Assembly: GCA_012523035.1 (NCBI GenBank)
Contig: JAAYJH010000033.1
Coordinates: forward strand, 1 to 56,079
Length of the DNA stretch: 56,079 nucleotides
Direction: 5' to 3'
From: Fibrobacter sp.
GTDB taxonomy: Bacteria; Fibrobacterota; Fibrobacteria; Fibrobacterales; Fibrobacteraceae
In this document: positions 26,547-34,694 of the stretch, piece by piece
Layout of the letters: the number at the start of each line of letters is the position of its first letter
Position numbering within the stretch: the stretch's first letter is position 1
Position numbers and translations under genes: made by a program
The notes under the pieces: generated by a model
The model's database searches: none
Told to the model about the DNA's origin: nothing
What the model saw: only the letters and a program-made list of their open reading frames with translations

Positions 26547-27716
26547 TTAGTGATTTTGAGTAGAAATGATATTCGCTTTGTGAGTTAAAGATACCCTATG
26601 TCCTAATTTTATACGACGATTATTGGAATAAAGTTCGCGAATTAAAATGGTGGATTGTTCTTTTTTTGATCTAGAAATAATACCTCTACCCAGTAATCGA
26701 GGGGCAATCCCAGAGTCTGAAATATCTTCTTCCCAAATAGCCACACCGTCTCCAGTATTAAAGCCATGATTTTCTCCTTTATTCACGATCAAGTAAGAGT
26801 ATGAACCAATGACTAAGGATGGGTCTATGGCATAAAGCACATACCCCATGTTTTTAATATCTGTTTCTGAGATTGCTGTGTACCCGTTTACATTAATTGG
26901 ATTAAGACTTTCTTTTAATTTTGCTTTACTTTTATCTATATTGATTTCTTTGAAACTTTGAACTAAAGTTGCTCTAGATAGACTGTCTCCAACGGCTGTG
27001 ATTTTAGCATAACCAGACAATTGAAGTAATGCGTGTTCCGAAGAGTTTTTAGCATTAGAATCTAGTATATCAATTTTTTTTGCTTGCCAAACTTCTACAA
27101 GGTCGCCCTTTTTTAGATTTGAATTGAGTTTTCGACCAATTCCAACAACAATTTCTGTTTCGGGTAGATGCAATAAAGGTGTTTTCCCCTCTCCGGATCG
27201 AATTGAAAACCACCGAGGGTCATTACTTAACTCTTGGAGCTCATAAATGTTTGGAGAAAGTGTTTGATAATAGGCGTTAAAAATTTTGGCTTCGGGTCTT
27301 TTTTTATAGAAATACTCGTCAGGGTTTTTTAGTTTTTTTTGAACTTTAGATTTACTCCTTAAATTTCCAAGCATGTTTTCGAAATGATCGTTTCGAGAAT
27401 CTGTGGGGTCACAGCCCGCTACTTTTACACCATTAGGTAAGCTGGAGTCAGCTGCACCATCGCAGTCTATTTTCTTAGAAACAGATGCTTGAGTGGTGGA
27501 TGTGTCTAGCTCACCTATATATATGGAGTCTCCAGGATAAATCCAATGTGGATCTTCAATGTGTCGATTGCTTTCCCAAAGGTCGGGCCAAAAGAAAGGA
27601 TCATTAAAAAAGCTTTCACTTAAATCCCATAAAGTATCACCTTTTTTAACTATATATGCCCCCGCTATAAAAACAAAAGTGCCTAAAAATAGAATTAAAT
27701 ATTTGATTTTATTCAT
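26547..27716 (-). CDS. LysM-domain exported protein
   Basis: A 389-residue protein with an N-terminal hydrophobic signal or anchor (YLILFLGTFVFIAGA) and directly after it a LysM peptidoglycan-binding domain: VKKGDTLWDLSESFFNDPFFWPDLWESNRHIEDPHWIYPGDSIYI. The W-rich version of the motif (WPDLWE, PHWIYPGD) is the kind often seen in Bacteroidota/Fibrobacterota/delta-proteobacterial LysM proteins. The remainder holds beta-rich segments resembling FlgA/SAF-like turns (VVGIGRKLNSNLKKGDLVEVW, YLIVNKGENHGFNTGDGVAIW). I use the inner ATG at 27716 because AAAGG lies eight bases before it. Same operon direction as the two-component genes. Confidence 0.85.
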   Translation of the reverse strand: MNKIKYLILFLGTFVFIAGAYIVKKGDTLWDLSESFFNDPFFWPDLWESNRHIEDPHWIYPGDSIYIGELDTSTTQASVSKKIDCDGAADSSLPNGVKVAGCDPTDSRNDHFENMLGNLRSKSKVQKKLKNPDEYFYKKRPEAKIFNAYYQTLSPNIYELQELSNDPRWFSIRSGEGKTPLLHLPETEIVVGIGRKLNSNLKKGDLVEVWQAKKIDILDSNAKNSSEHALLQLSGYAKITAVGDSLSRATLVQSFKEINIDKSKAKLKESLNPINVNGYTAISETDIKNMGYVLYAIDPSLVIGSYSYLIVNKGENHGFNTGDGVAIWEEDISDSGIAPRLLGRGIISRSKKEQSTILIRELYSNNRRIKLGHRVSLTHKANIISTQNH

Positions 27717-27854
27717 TGCTACTACCTTTGTAAGCATAAGTAAAATGCTGTGAATTGTACTTCATTTAGTGTCGAACTCCTTTTAATTTAATTTTTTCTA
27801 ATGAAATAGGGGAATAGTTTTTGTGAAAAAGAGTTTTAGTGGTGTTTTTTTTAA

Positions 27855-28931
27855 TCATCCTTGTTTTAATTTGACTTTTCCAAGCAAGTTTGCTCTGTCA
27901 GGTACAAATAAAAAAGCCAATTCGAAGTGATTTGAGTTTGGATTTGTGTCTATGGGCAGTGTTTTTCGAAGCATAAAACCCTCTTGTCTAAATGCTTTGA
28001 TGTTTTTGGAGGCACTTTCTAAGTCTCCCGTGATCAGAAGAATCCTTTCTGGTCTGCATCCGACAAGGATGGAGATGATTTTTCTATTGAGTCTTTGTGT
28101 GGTAGGAGGATTTAATAAGATGGTCCATTTGCTTTCACCAATTTGTTTACTAAAGAAGTTTTGTAAAAATTTTTCATTGAGCACTTCTTGGTGTACATAG
28201 AGAGATTTTATTTTGCTTGCATTTTTTTGTGCAGAAATTTTGGAATACTCAAATGAATCTACTGTATCCACACTTTTAAAATATGGAGCAAGGCTCGCAC
28301 CAATATAGGCACTTGCTGCATGAAATTCTAGCAAACAGTCGTCTTTGGAGGGGTGTATGAAGTTTTTAATCCGTTCTGGTAACTTTAACCATGTGCTTTT
28401 ACAATACGGAGTCCAGTCTAAAATATGAAAATAAAAGGGAGAACCCGCCAAAGGGAGCAGTGTGGGGCCATAATCTAACTTTAGGCGAGCCTTATAAGGA
28501 TTAGAGGGGTCAAAAAGTGTCGCAGATTGGACTCGATGACAACAAAGTATTTCTGGATGTGTTTTCTTTAAAAAGAATAAAAAAGATTTGTAGGCTTTGG
28601 CGATAAGAGAGGTGTTGATGTTGGCTTGGATTAATAATGCGTAAGAGCCTTCACCAATAGCTCTAAACCAAATTTGAGAAATAGAGTTTCTTAAAACTTG
28701 CAAATGTTCTTTTCGGAGCTGTTCATAAATGTCGAGCACTACTACAGGAGGACTGATCTTAGGTACAGTAGCTTCGATGGAAAGCATTTTTTTGGATCCC
28801 CGTTGGACTTGAATCAATCGAAAATCACATAGCTGAGGGTCTAAAGGAATAGAAAACCAAGCTTGAACTTTACCTGGAATGCGTTCTTTATGGATCCAAT
28901 CTTGTAGAAAGCTTTTTTTTTGTGTGAGCAT
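27855..28931 (-). CDS. TrmA/RlmD-family RNA methyltransferase homologue lacking catalytic motifs
   Basis: The 358 residues follow the layout of uracil-C5 RNA methyltransferases without the N-terminal TRAM domain. The central RNA-binding-like region ends in GPTLLPLAGSPFYFHI, the position of the family's Q-motif. The SAM-binding motif, normally DLYCGxG, reads EFHAASA (residues 202-208). The DPPRxG motif reads LNPPTTQ. The catalytic loop, normally SCxPxTL, reads TGDLESA, placing Gly302 where the Cys nucleophile belongs. The closing HFEL (His335, Glu337) is retained. So it is probably a pseudo-enzyme. It sits between the AEP/RepA-like gene upstream and the LysM gene downstream on the same strand. 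The alignment was done by eye. Confidence 0.65.
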   Translation of the reverse strand: MLTQKKSFLQDWIHKERIPGKVQAWFSIPLDPQLCDFRLIQVQRGSKKMLSIEATVPKISPPVVVLDIYEQLRKEHLQVLRNSISQIWFRAIGEGSYALLIQANINTSLIAKAYKSFLFFLKKTHPEILCCHRVQSATLFDPSNPYKARLKLDYGPTLLPLAGSPFYFHILDWTPYCKSTWLKLPERIKNFIHPSKDDCLLEFHAASAYIGASLAPYFKSVDTVDSFEYSKISAQKNASKIKSLYVHQEVLNEKFLQNFFSKQIGESKWTILLNPPTTQRLNRKIISILVGCRPERILLITGDLESASKNIKAFRQEGFMLRKTLPIDTNPNSNHFELAFLFVPDRANLLGKVKLKQG

Positions 28932-29055
28932 AAATCATTTTCTCATTTGTTTAGTGGCACAAAATTACTAATTAAAATTGATTTTAGTTTTTTATTTATG
29001 TACCGAGGGCATTAAACTCATTAGCAATTCTTTTTAAGAACGAGTGTATCCTAGA

Positions 29056-30780
29056 TTAAACAATGAACCTTGGGAAAATCCATGAGCATTCTTTTGAAAT
29101 AAATGGGGGGTAGTTTTTAAAGTTACCGTGAATTTGAAACATATTGGGAGCCCCTTCCACAGGTTTTAAGTGGATGGTGTTGTCTGATCGTAGCTCTAAA
29201 TAAGGAAATTCATCTGTGTTGGTGGCTGCAATCACAGCACAACCTGTTAATGCGATAATAGTGTCTATCATTTGCATTAATATTTGATGATTTTCGCTGT
29301 TTCGAATGGCTTTGGGGTTGTGTAAAACAGAGGTGATGGGGTCGATAATGACGACTTTGTAATCATGATCTTCTAATTTTTGAGAGCCTTGGATTCGTTT
29401 GACGATTAACTGTGCTATTTCTAAAGGAGATAAGTTGAGTCCTCTTAAATTTAAAAAACCTAATTTAGAGCTTGTGGCTGAAACCCCTTTTGCTGCTCCT
29501 ATTAAATGAAGACGATTTAAAAAGCTTGCTTTGGTAAACTCAAAGTTGATAAACAGTACATCGTTTTTACTAGTGCCTGAGCCTAACCACTCATCACTGT
29601 AACAAATGGATAAAGCTAAATCCAATAAAGCAAAGGATTTCCCTGATTTTTGAGGTGCGGTGAGCAATAAAAATTCTCCTGCACTACACATGTCGTTAAT
29701 TATAGGTGTGTCTTTTGTTGGAGGAGTTTCGTTATCGCTAGCAAGTTCTATGAGTGGTTTTCCATCTAAACTATATTCAACCCATTCTTTCCATTCTAAA
29801 AAGTTTTTTGCACCTTGATTGAGGCCTATTAAATATTGTTGTTTCCCGTTTCGAAGTACGCCTGGCATTCGAACCATTTGATTGGAGCTTTTGTTGGAAT
29901 CGCTGACCGGAAAACCTTGTTCTTCTAAAGTAGAAAACAAAAAATCGACTCTTTCGTTATACTCTTCTATATTCGAAGCTAATATTTTAATCCAGGCTTG
30001 TACAGAATTTGCACCAGTGTTGATGAGGGCTAAACTGGGTAAATTTAAGGCTTTATAGTAGGCGAGTTGTTTGGCTAAACTCATTTTTGGGTTATCGACA
30101 ACTACATATCGATATTTATAAGATTCGTCGTTTATTTCTGTAGAGTTTATAGAATTAATCCCAATTAAAGCCCCTTCTTTTCCATCTAGACTTTTCATGA
30201 TTTTTTTGATGGCATCGGATTGAAGTGAGATGGTGGAAACTTTTTCTGTGCTACTTTCTGGAGTATTAGATATTTTAAATTCTATGGTTTCTTCGGGTTT
30301 AAAGGCGATTTCAACTAGTTTGACTAAATCTTTTCTCCAGTCTGTTGAAGGCCATGGTATGGATAAAGCCTCTGGATCGATGCGATGATTTTGAAGTAAT
30401 TCTATAGATTGATTGTCTAGGCCCATGGCTAGGATTTGATCTAAAGAAAGCATGCCGGTGTTAAAGTTTTGAGGAACAGGAGAGGCGGTGTATTGGGTTG
30501 GGCTCGGTGAGTGTGGTTGCGAGTCTACGGATGGTTTATGGTCGGTGCTTCTTTCTTTGACTCGTTTTTCAGAAGCAAAAGCCCTTCGGATGATAGCTTC
30601 TGCATCACTCTCCAATAAGCCTGTTTCTTTTGCTTTGCCACCTAATTGGAAGGCTGTTTCCATATAAGTCCAGCCTTCATTTAAAGCGGCTTCGGCCGCT
30701 TTAAATAGAGTGTCTTTGATGGTATTGACGTTGTGTGTTTTAGTTAAAAATTCGTTGATTATCTTTTTTGAGTTTTCCAT
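29056..30780 (-). CDS. AEP primase-like plus RepA-type RecA-fold ATPase
   Basis: A 574-residue protein of plasmid-replication style. Residues 20-75 form a helical PriCT-like segment, followed by a Pro/Ser linker (80-105). Residues 222-335 resemble the core of an archaeo-eukaryotic primase/prim-pol domain: RYVVVDNPK, then SLALINTGANSVQAWIKI and SSNQMVRMPGVLRNGKQQYLIG. The usual His after the Gly-rich turn is Gln261. Residues 365-570 are a RepA/AAA_25-type ATPase with an intact Walker A (375-382, APQKSGKS), FINFEF, Walker B KVVIIDPITSVL and a sensor CAVIAATNTD. I use ATG 30780 because AAAGG lies nearby; an upstream ATG would add 14 residues. No integrase, partition gene or iterons are seen, so it looks chromosomal. 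Role unknown. Confidence 0.7.
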   Translation of the reverse strand: MENSKKIINEFLTKTHNVNTIKDTLFKAAEAALNEGWTYMETAFQLGGKAKETGLLESDAEAIIRRAFASEKRVKERSTDHKPSVDSQPHSPSPTQYTASPVPQNFNTGMLSLDQILAMGLDNQSIELLQNHRIDPEALSIPWPSTDWRKDLVKLVEIAFKPEETIEFKISNTPESSTEKVSTISLQSDAIKKIMKSLDGKEGALIGINSINSTEINDESYKYRYVVVDNPKMSLAKQLAYYKALNLPSLALINTGANSVQAWIKILASNIEEYNERVDFLFSTLEEQGFPVSDSNKSSNQMVRMPGVLRNGKQQYLIGLNQGAKNFLEWKEWVEYSLDGKPLIELASDNETPPTKDTPIINDMCSAGEFLLLTAPQKSGKSFALLDLALSICYSDEWLGSGTSKNDVLFINFEFTKASFLNRLHLIGAAKGVSATSSKLGFLNLRGLNLSPLEIAQLIVKRIQGSQKLEDHDYKVVIIDPITSVLHNPKAIRNSENHQILMQMIDTIIALTGCAVIAATNTDEFPYLELRSDNTIHLKPVEGAPNMFQIHGNFKNYPPFISKECSWIFPRFIV

Positions 30781-31130
30781 ATTAAACCTTTTTTTGACAT
30801 CCAAATGAAGGATCCAATTCAATGGAGCCAGGCGCTTCTGAAACTTCTATATTATTATAACAATTTTTATTTGTATTTATTAAAAATTACAGTATTTATT
30901 TTGGATTGGGTGTGAAATATCGTGTTTTTTTGAAATAAGTGTTTAATCAATGGAATGAATGTCTTGCTCTTTTTAATTAAAATGTTTTGGAACAAAAAAT
31001 GAAACTATTTATATGAAGTCTTTGTTTGGAGCTGATTTGCGTTTAAGTGCGTTTTCAAATAGAATTTACTATCTTTGAGAAAGAATTTGTGTTTATCATT
31101 GTGATATAAAAGTTGATGAGGAGTATTTGT
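30781..31130. other. Divergent intergenic region between the RepA-like gene and ettA
   Basis: About 350 A+T-rich bases that hold the promoters of both genes. A minus-strand TATAAT lies near 30855-30865 and the ettA promoter is listed separately. I saw no RNA gene or conserved leader structure. Confidence 0.5.
31037..31065 (+). promoter_or_regulatory. Predicted sigma-70-type promoter of ettA
   Basis: TTGCGT (31037-31042) and TAGAAT (31060-31065) with 17-base spacing lie about 65 bases before the ettA ATG at 31131. Confidence 0.55.
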
Positions 31131-32816
31131 ATGTCTGGAAAAGCCGAAAAATTTGTTTTTTATATGCATCGTATGACTAAACTTTATCCGCCTTCTAAAG
31201 AAGTGTTGAAGGATATTTCTTTGAGTTTTTATTATGGAGCAAAAATTGGAATTATTGGCCCCAATGGTTCTGGAAAGTCTACTTTGCTTCGCATTATGGC
31301 CGGAATCGATAAAGAATTTCAGGGTGAGGCATGGATTGAGCCGGGCCGTACCGCCGGTTATTTGCCCCAAGAGCCTGTTTTGGAAGCTAATTTGACTGTA
31401 AAAGAAAATGTGATGCTGGCAGTGCAAAAAAAACAAGCGGTTTTAGATAGATTCAATGAAATTGCAATGGAATTTGCAGAAGAGATGAGCGATGAAAAAA
31501 TGAATGCTCTTTTGGAAGAGCAAGGCCAGTTGCAAGATGTGATCGATGCAGAAGATTTGTGGAGTTTAGAGCGAAATATAGAAATTGCGATGGATGCTTT
31601 GCGATGCCCTCCTGGTGATGCAGGAGTGGAACACCTTTCTGGTGGTGAAAAAAGACGAGTGGCTTTGTGTAAACTTTTGCTAGAAGAGCCCGATTTGTTG
31701 CTTTTAGATGAACCTACTAACCACTTAGACGCAGAATCTGTGGCGTGGCTAGAAAGACACTTGAGAGAATATAAGGGTTCTGTGATTTTGGTGACTCATG
31801 ATCGTTATTTTTTGGATAATGTGACCAATTGGATTTTAGAGATAGATAGAGGACGCGGTATTCCATGGCAAGGGAATTATGCGGAGTGGCTCGATCAAAA
31901 GTTAGAACGATTGCGTACCGAAGAAAAAGGGGAGTCCGATCGTCAAAAACGCTTGAGTCAAGAACAAGAGTGGGTCAAACAAAGCCCCAAAGCTAGACAA
32001 GCTAAAAGCAAAGCAAGGCTCAAAGCCTATGAAGAATTGCTTGCAGCAGAAGAAAATGAAAAGATTAAAGTGGCTCAAATTTATATTCCTACTGGAAAAC
32101 GATTGGGCGATCGAGTGATTGAAGCCAAAGGACTTCGAAAAGCTTTTGGTGAAAAGTTGCTTTTTGAGGATTTGTCTTTTACTTTGCCGCGATCTGGAAT
32201 TGTTGGGATTATAGGCCCCAATGGCGCAGGAAAAACGACTCTATTTAAGATGATCACAGGGACTGAAACCGCAGATGCTGGAGAACTGGTGATTGGAGAT
32301 ACCGTTGAAATTATTTCTATGGAACAAGGACGCGATACATTGGATGATTCTAAAACAGTTTGGGAGACGATTACAGGTGGTTTAGATGAAGTCGTTTTGG
32401 GTGAAAAGAAAATGAATAGCCGTGCTTATTGTGGACTCTTTAACTTCACTGGTGCAGACCAACAGAAAAAGCTTTCTGTGCTTTCTGGCGGAGAACGAAA
32501 TAGAGTTTTAATGGCAAGAAACCTACAAAAATCGGGTAACTTGCTTTTTTTAGATGAACCTACGAATGATTTGGATATCGAAACTTTACAAGCTTTGGAG
32601 CAAGCTGTGCTTCGATTTGCAGGCTGTGCTGTGATTATTTCTCATGATCGTTGGTTTTTGGATCGGATTGCAACGCATATTTTGGCTTTTGAAGGGGATT
32701 CAAAAGTGGTATGGTTCGAAGGAAATTGGTCTGAATATGAGCTTGATCGTAGAAAACGGTTAGGAGAAGATGCTCAAAATCCTAAGCCTATCCGTTATAA
32801 AACTTTATCTCGTTGA
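31131..32816 (+). CDS. ettA: Energy-dependent translational throttle protein EttA (ABC-F)
   Basis: A soluble ABC-F ATPase that binds the ribosomal E site and gates elongation by ATP/ADP level. Two complete nucleotide-binding domains are present: Walker A GPNGSGKST (43-51) and GPNGAGKTT, signatures HLSGGEKRRVALCKLL and VLSGGERNRVLMARNL, and two DEPTNHLD/DEPTNDLD Walker B sites. The interdomain arm has the EttA-type P-site tRNA interaction motif region (KQSPKARQAKSKARLKAYEELL). The 561-residue length and the opening YMHRMTKLYPPSKEVLKDIS match EttA specifically rather than Uup or YheS. ATG 31131 has a GAGGAG site; an ATG 18 bases earlier is not supported. It converges on tamA with three bases between stops. 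Confidence 0.95.
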   Translation: MSGKAEKFVFYMHRMTKLYPPSKEVLKDISLSFYYGAKIGIIGPNGSGKSTLLRIMAGIDKEFQGEAWIEPGRTAGYLPQEPVLEANLTVKENVMLAVQKKQAVLDRFNEIAMEFAEEMSDEKMNALLEEQGQLQDVIDAEDLWSLERNIEIAMDALRCPPGDAGVEHLSGGEKRRVALCKLLLEEPDLLLLDEPTNHLDAESVAWLERHLREYKGSVILVTHDRYFLDNVTNWILEIDRGRGIPWQGNYAEWLDQKLERLRTEEKGESDRQKRLSQEQEWVKQSPKARQAKSKARLKAYEELLAAEENEKIKVAQIYIPTGKRLGDRVIEAKGLRKAFGEKLLFEDLSFTLPRSGIVGIIGPNGAGKTTLFKMITGTETADAGELVIGDTVEIISMEQGRDTLDDSKTVWETITGGLDEVVLGEKKMNSRAYCGLFNFTGADQQKKLSVLSGGERNRVLMARNLQKSGNLLFLDEPTNDLDIETLQALEQAVLRFAGCAVIISHDRWFLDRIATHILAFEGDSKVVWFEGNWSEYELDRRKRLGEDAQNPKPIRYKTLSR

Positions 32817-32819
32817 AGT

Positions 32820-34694
32820 TTAAAAAGCTTGTGATAAGTCTAGGTGTACTCGATCAAAATGGTAGGGCTCAAGTAAAGAAGCGTCACTGAAATCTTTTTT
32901 TAGAGCGTAATCTAAGCGAATGGTCAAAAATTGCCAGTGATATCGAAGTCCTAGCCCTAGACTTGCAGCTAGGCTTTCTTGATATTTTTTGTTTTTGTCA
33001 GAAACTTGACTTAAATCATAAAATTGAACGATTTGCCATTTTTTATAGTTTTTTAGTGGCAAGTTGTATCGTAGTTCTTGGTTTATCCTCCAATATCGTG
33101 GAGTGAGCCCTGTATGGATAATGCTTAGGGTGTCTTCTTGAGTTTCATAGCTAGCGTAAATACTTCTGAATCGGTAGCCTCTGACACTTCTGGAACCACC
33201 TTGATAAAAGGAACGGGCATCGTCTTCTAAAGCTTCGTTGATAAAAGCTCCACCACTCAGGCTTATGGCACCGTATAAGGAGTGTATAAAGCGAATGGGA
33301 AAGTATAGGTTAGTGGTGAGTTCACCATAATAGTAAGTGTCTTCAAATTTTGATTGAATTAAGTTTTTTCCTATTCCTAATGTAGGTTTAAGATAAACTC
33401 CTTTTTGTGGATTAAAAAAGTCATCTGTAAAATTAAAATGCAATGAGTATTCATTTTTAAACTTTAAAGCGTTTTTTGAGTTTTTATTTTGGTATCGAAA
33501 GTCCAGAAGACTTCTAAAATTGATTTTGGAGGTCAATCCAAAAGAAATGTTAGCACGGTTAATGAGCTCTGTCTGTTCCTCGACACTATCTGGATATGCG
33601 GGGGGAGTCGATTCTTCATGATTAAAGGAGATTTTGTCATCAAAACGAATGGCTGTTGGAATAAAGTGTATTTGAGTTCCAAAAACCAATGGATGTGCAT
33701 AGCCTAAACTAAGTTCTTGTTTTTTTTCTGCTACAAACATCCCTGCAGAAAGTTCATGAAAAGAACCGAAAGGGTTTTTATGTTTGATTTTAGCACTCCC
33801 TCCAAAACCATATTCTTCTTCAAAAAATATAGAGTAAACCACTTCTCCGGGAACTCTTTCAATGACTTGAAGGTGGATGTCTGATAAACCATCGGTCCTT
33901 AGAGAATCTTCTAGCTTCACTTGTGTGAATAATTGAGTGGAGTAAAGTTTTGTCTTAAATGAATGGAATTGATTTCCATCAATAGACTCCCCTTTAGGAG
34001 TTTTCCATAGGCCATTCAAAACTTTTGTTTCAGAAAGTCCTTTTTTTTGTGTTAAATCATTGTTTTTTATACTTAAAGGTTGGAAGGCTTTACTTTTGAT
34101 GTCTCCCATGATTACTTTAGTGTTGGGTTCTATAAAAACATTTAAGATCACTCGACGATTTGAATGATCTATTTGCCGACTGGATTGAATAACAGCATGT
34201 AAAAAACCTTGTTTGTAAAATTTTTTCCGAATATATTCGATATCATTACTAATTAAAGCTTCGTTGTAGTTTTGGTTCTTGTTGGATTTTAACTGATCAT
34301 AGTCAGTCAACAGATCGGCGTGTTTATTCTGTATGAATATGGCAACAGAATCTAAGGTGTATATTTGATTTTCTTGAATAGAAAAGAAATAAGATCGTTC
34401 TTCTTGTTCTAAAGAAATAAATTCTTTTTGAATGTCTAGTTGTATCTCTACCCCAAAATAACCTTTGCTATGATAGAGATCTATTAAATTCATCCTGATG
34501 ACTTCTTGCATCAAAAAATCTTGTTTGTTGACTTCAAATTGATTGAAATCGTCAAAGATGTTGGTGTATTCTCTTAATTCAGCACTAGTAAAGACTTTGT
34601 TGCCAGAAAAATGAATGCTTATAGAGGCTTTTGAAGCTTCATTGGCTATTAACATTTGAAAACAGAGTAAAAGAAAGACTAAAGTTTTTGGCAT
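32820..34694 (-). CDS. tamA: Omp85-family outer-membrane protein, TamA-like
   Basis: A 624-residue protein with a signal peptide (FLLLCFQMLIA), two or three POTRA domains in residues 25-250 (ISIHFSGNKVFTSAELREY, and a second block containing FYKQGFLHAVIQ), and a C-terminal 16-stranded barrel. The barrel carries the Omp85 lid-loop motif GGSRSVRGYRF and ends in Phe (LDLSQAF), the recognition signal for the BAM complex. It lies directly after tamB, overlapping by one base, so it is the outer-membrane partner of the translocation and assembly module rather than BamA itself. The module moves phospholipids or substrates between membranes. Confidence 0.88.
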   Translation of the reverse strand: MPKTLVFLLLCFQMLIANEASKASISIHFSGNKVFTSAELREYTNIFDDFNQFEVNKQDFLMQEVIRMNLIDLYHSKGYFGVEIQLDIQKEFISLEQEERSYFFSIQENQIYTLDSVAIFIQNKHADLLTDYDQLKSNKNQNYNEALISNDIEYIRKKFYKQGFLHAVIQSSRQIDHSNRRVILNVFIEPNTKVIMGDIKSKAFQPLSIKNNDLTQKKGLSETKVLNGLWKTPKGESIDGNQFHSFKTKLYSTQLFTQVKLEDSLRTDGLSDIHLQVIERVPGEVVYSIFFEEEYGFGGSAKIKHKNPFGSFHELSAGMFVAEKKQELSLGYAHPLVFGTQIHFIPTAIRFDDKISFNHEESTPPAYPDSVEEQTELINRANISFGLTSKINFRSLLDFRYQNKNSKNALKFKNEYSLHFNFTDDFFNPQKGVYLKPTLGIGKNLIQSKFEDTYYYGELTTNLYFPIRFIHSLYGAISLSGGAFINEALEDDARSFYQGGSRSVRGYRFRSIYASYETQEDTLSIIHTGLTPRYWRINQELRYNLPLKNYKKWQIVQFYDLSQVSDKNKKYQESLAASLGLGLRYHWQFLTIRLDYALKKDFSDASLLEPYHFDRVHLDLSQAF

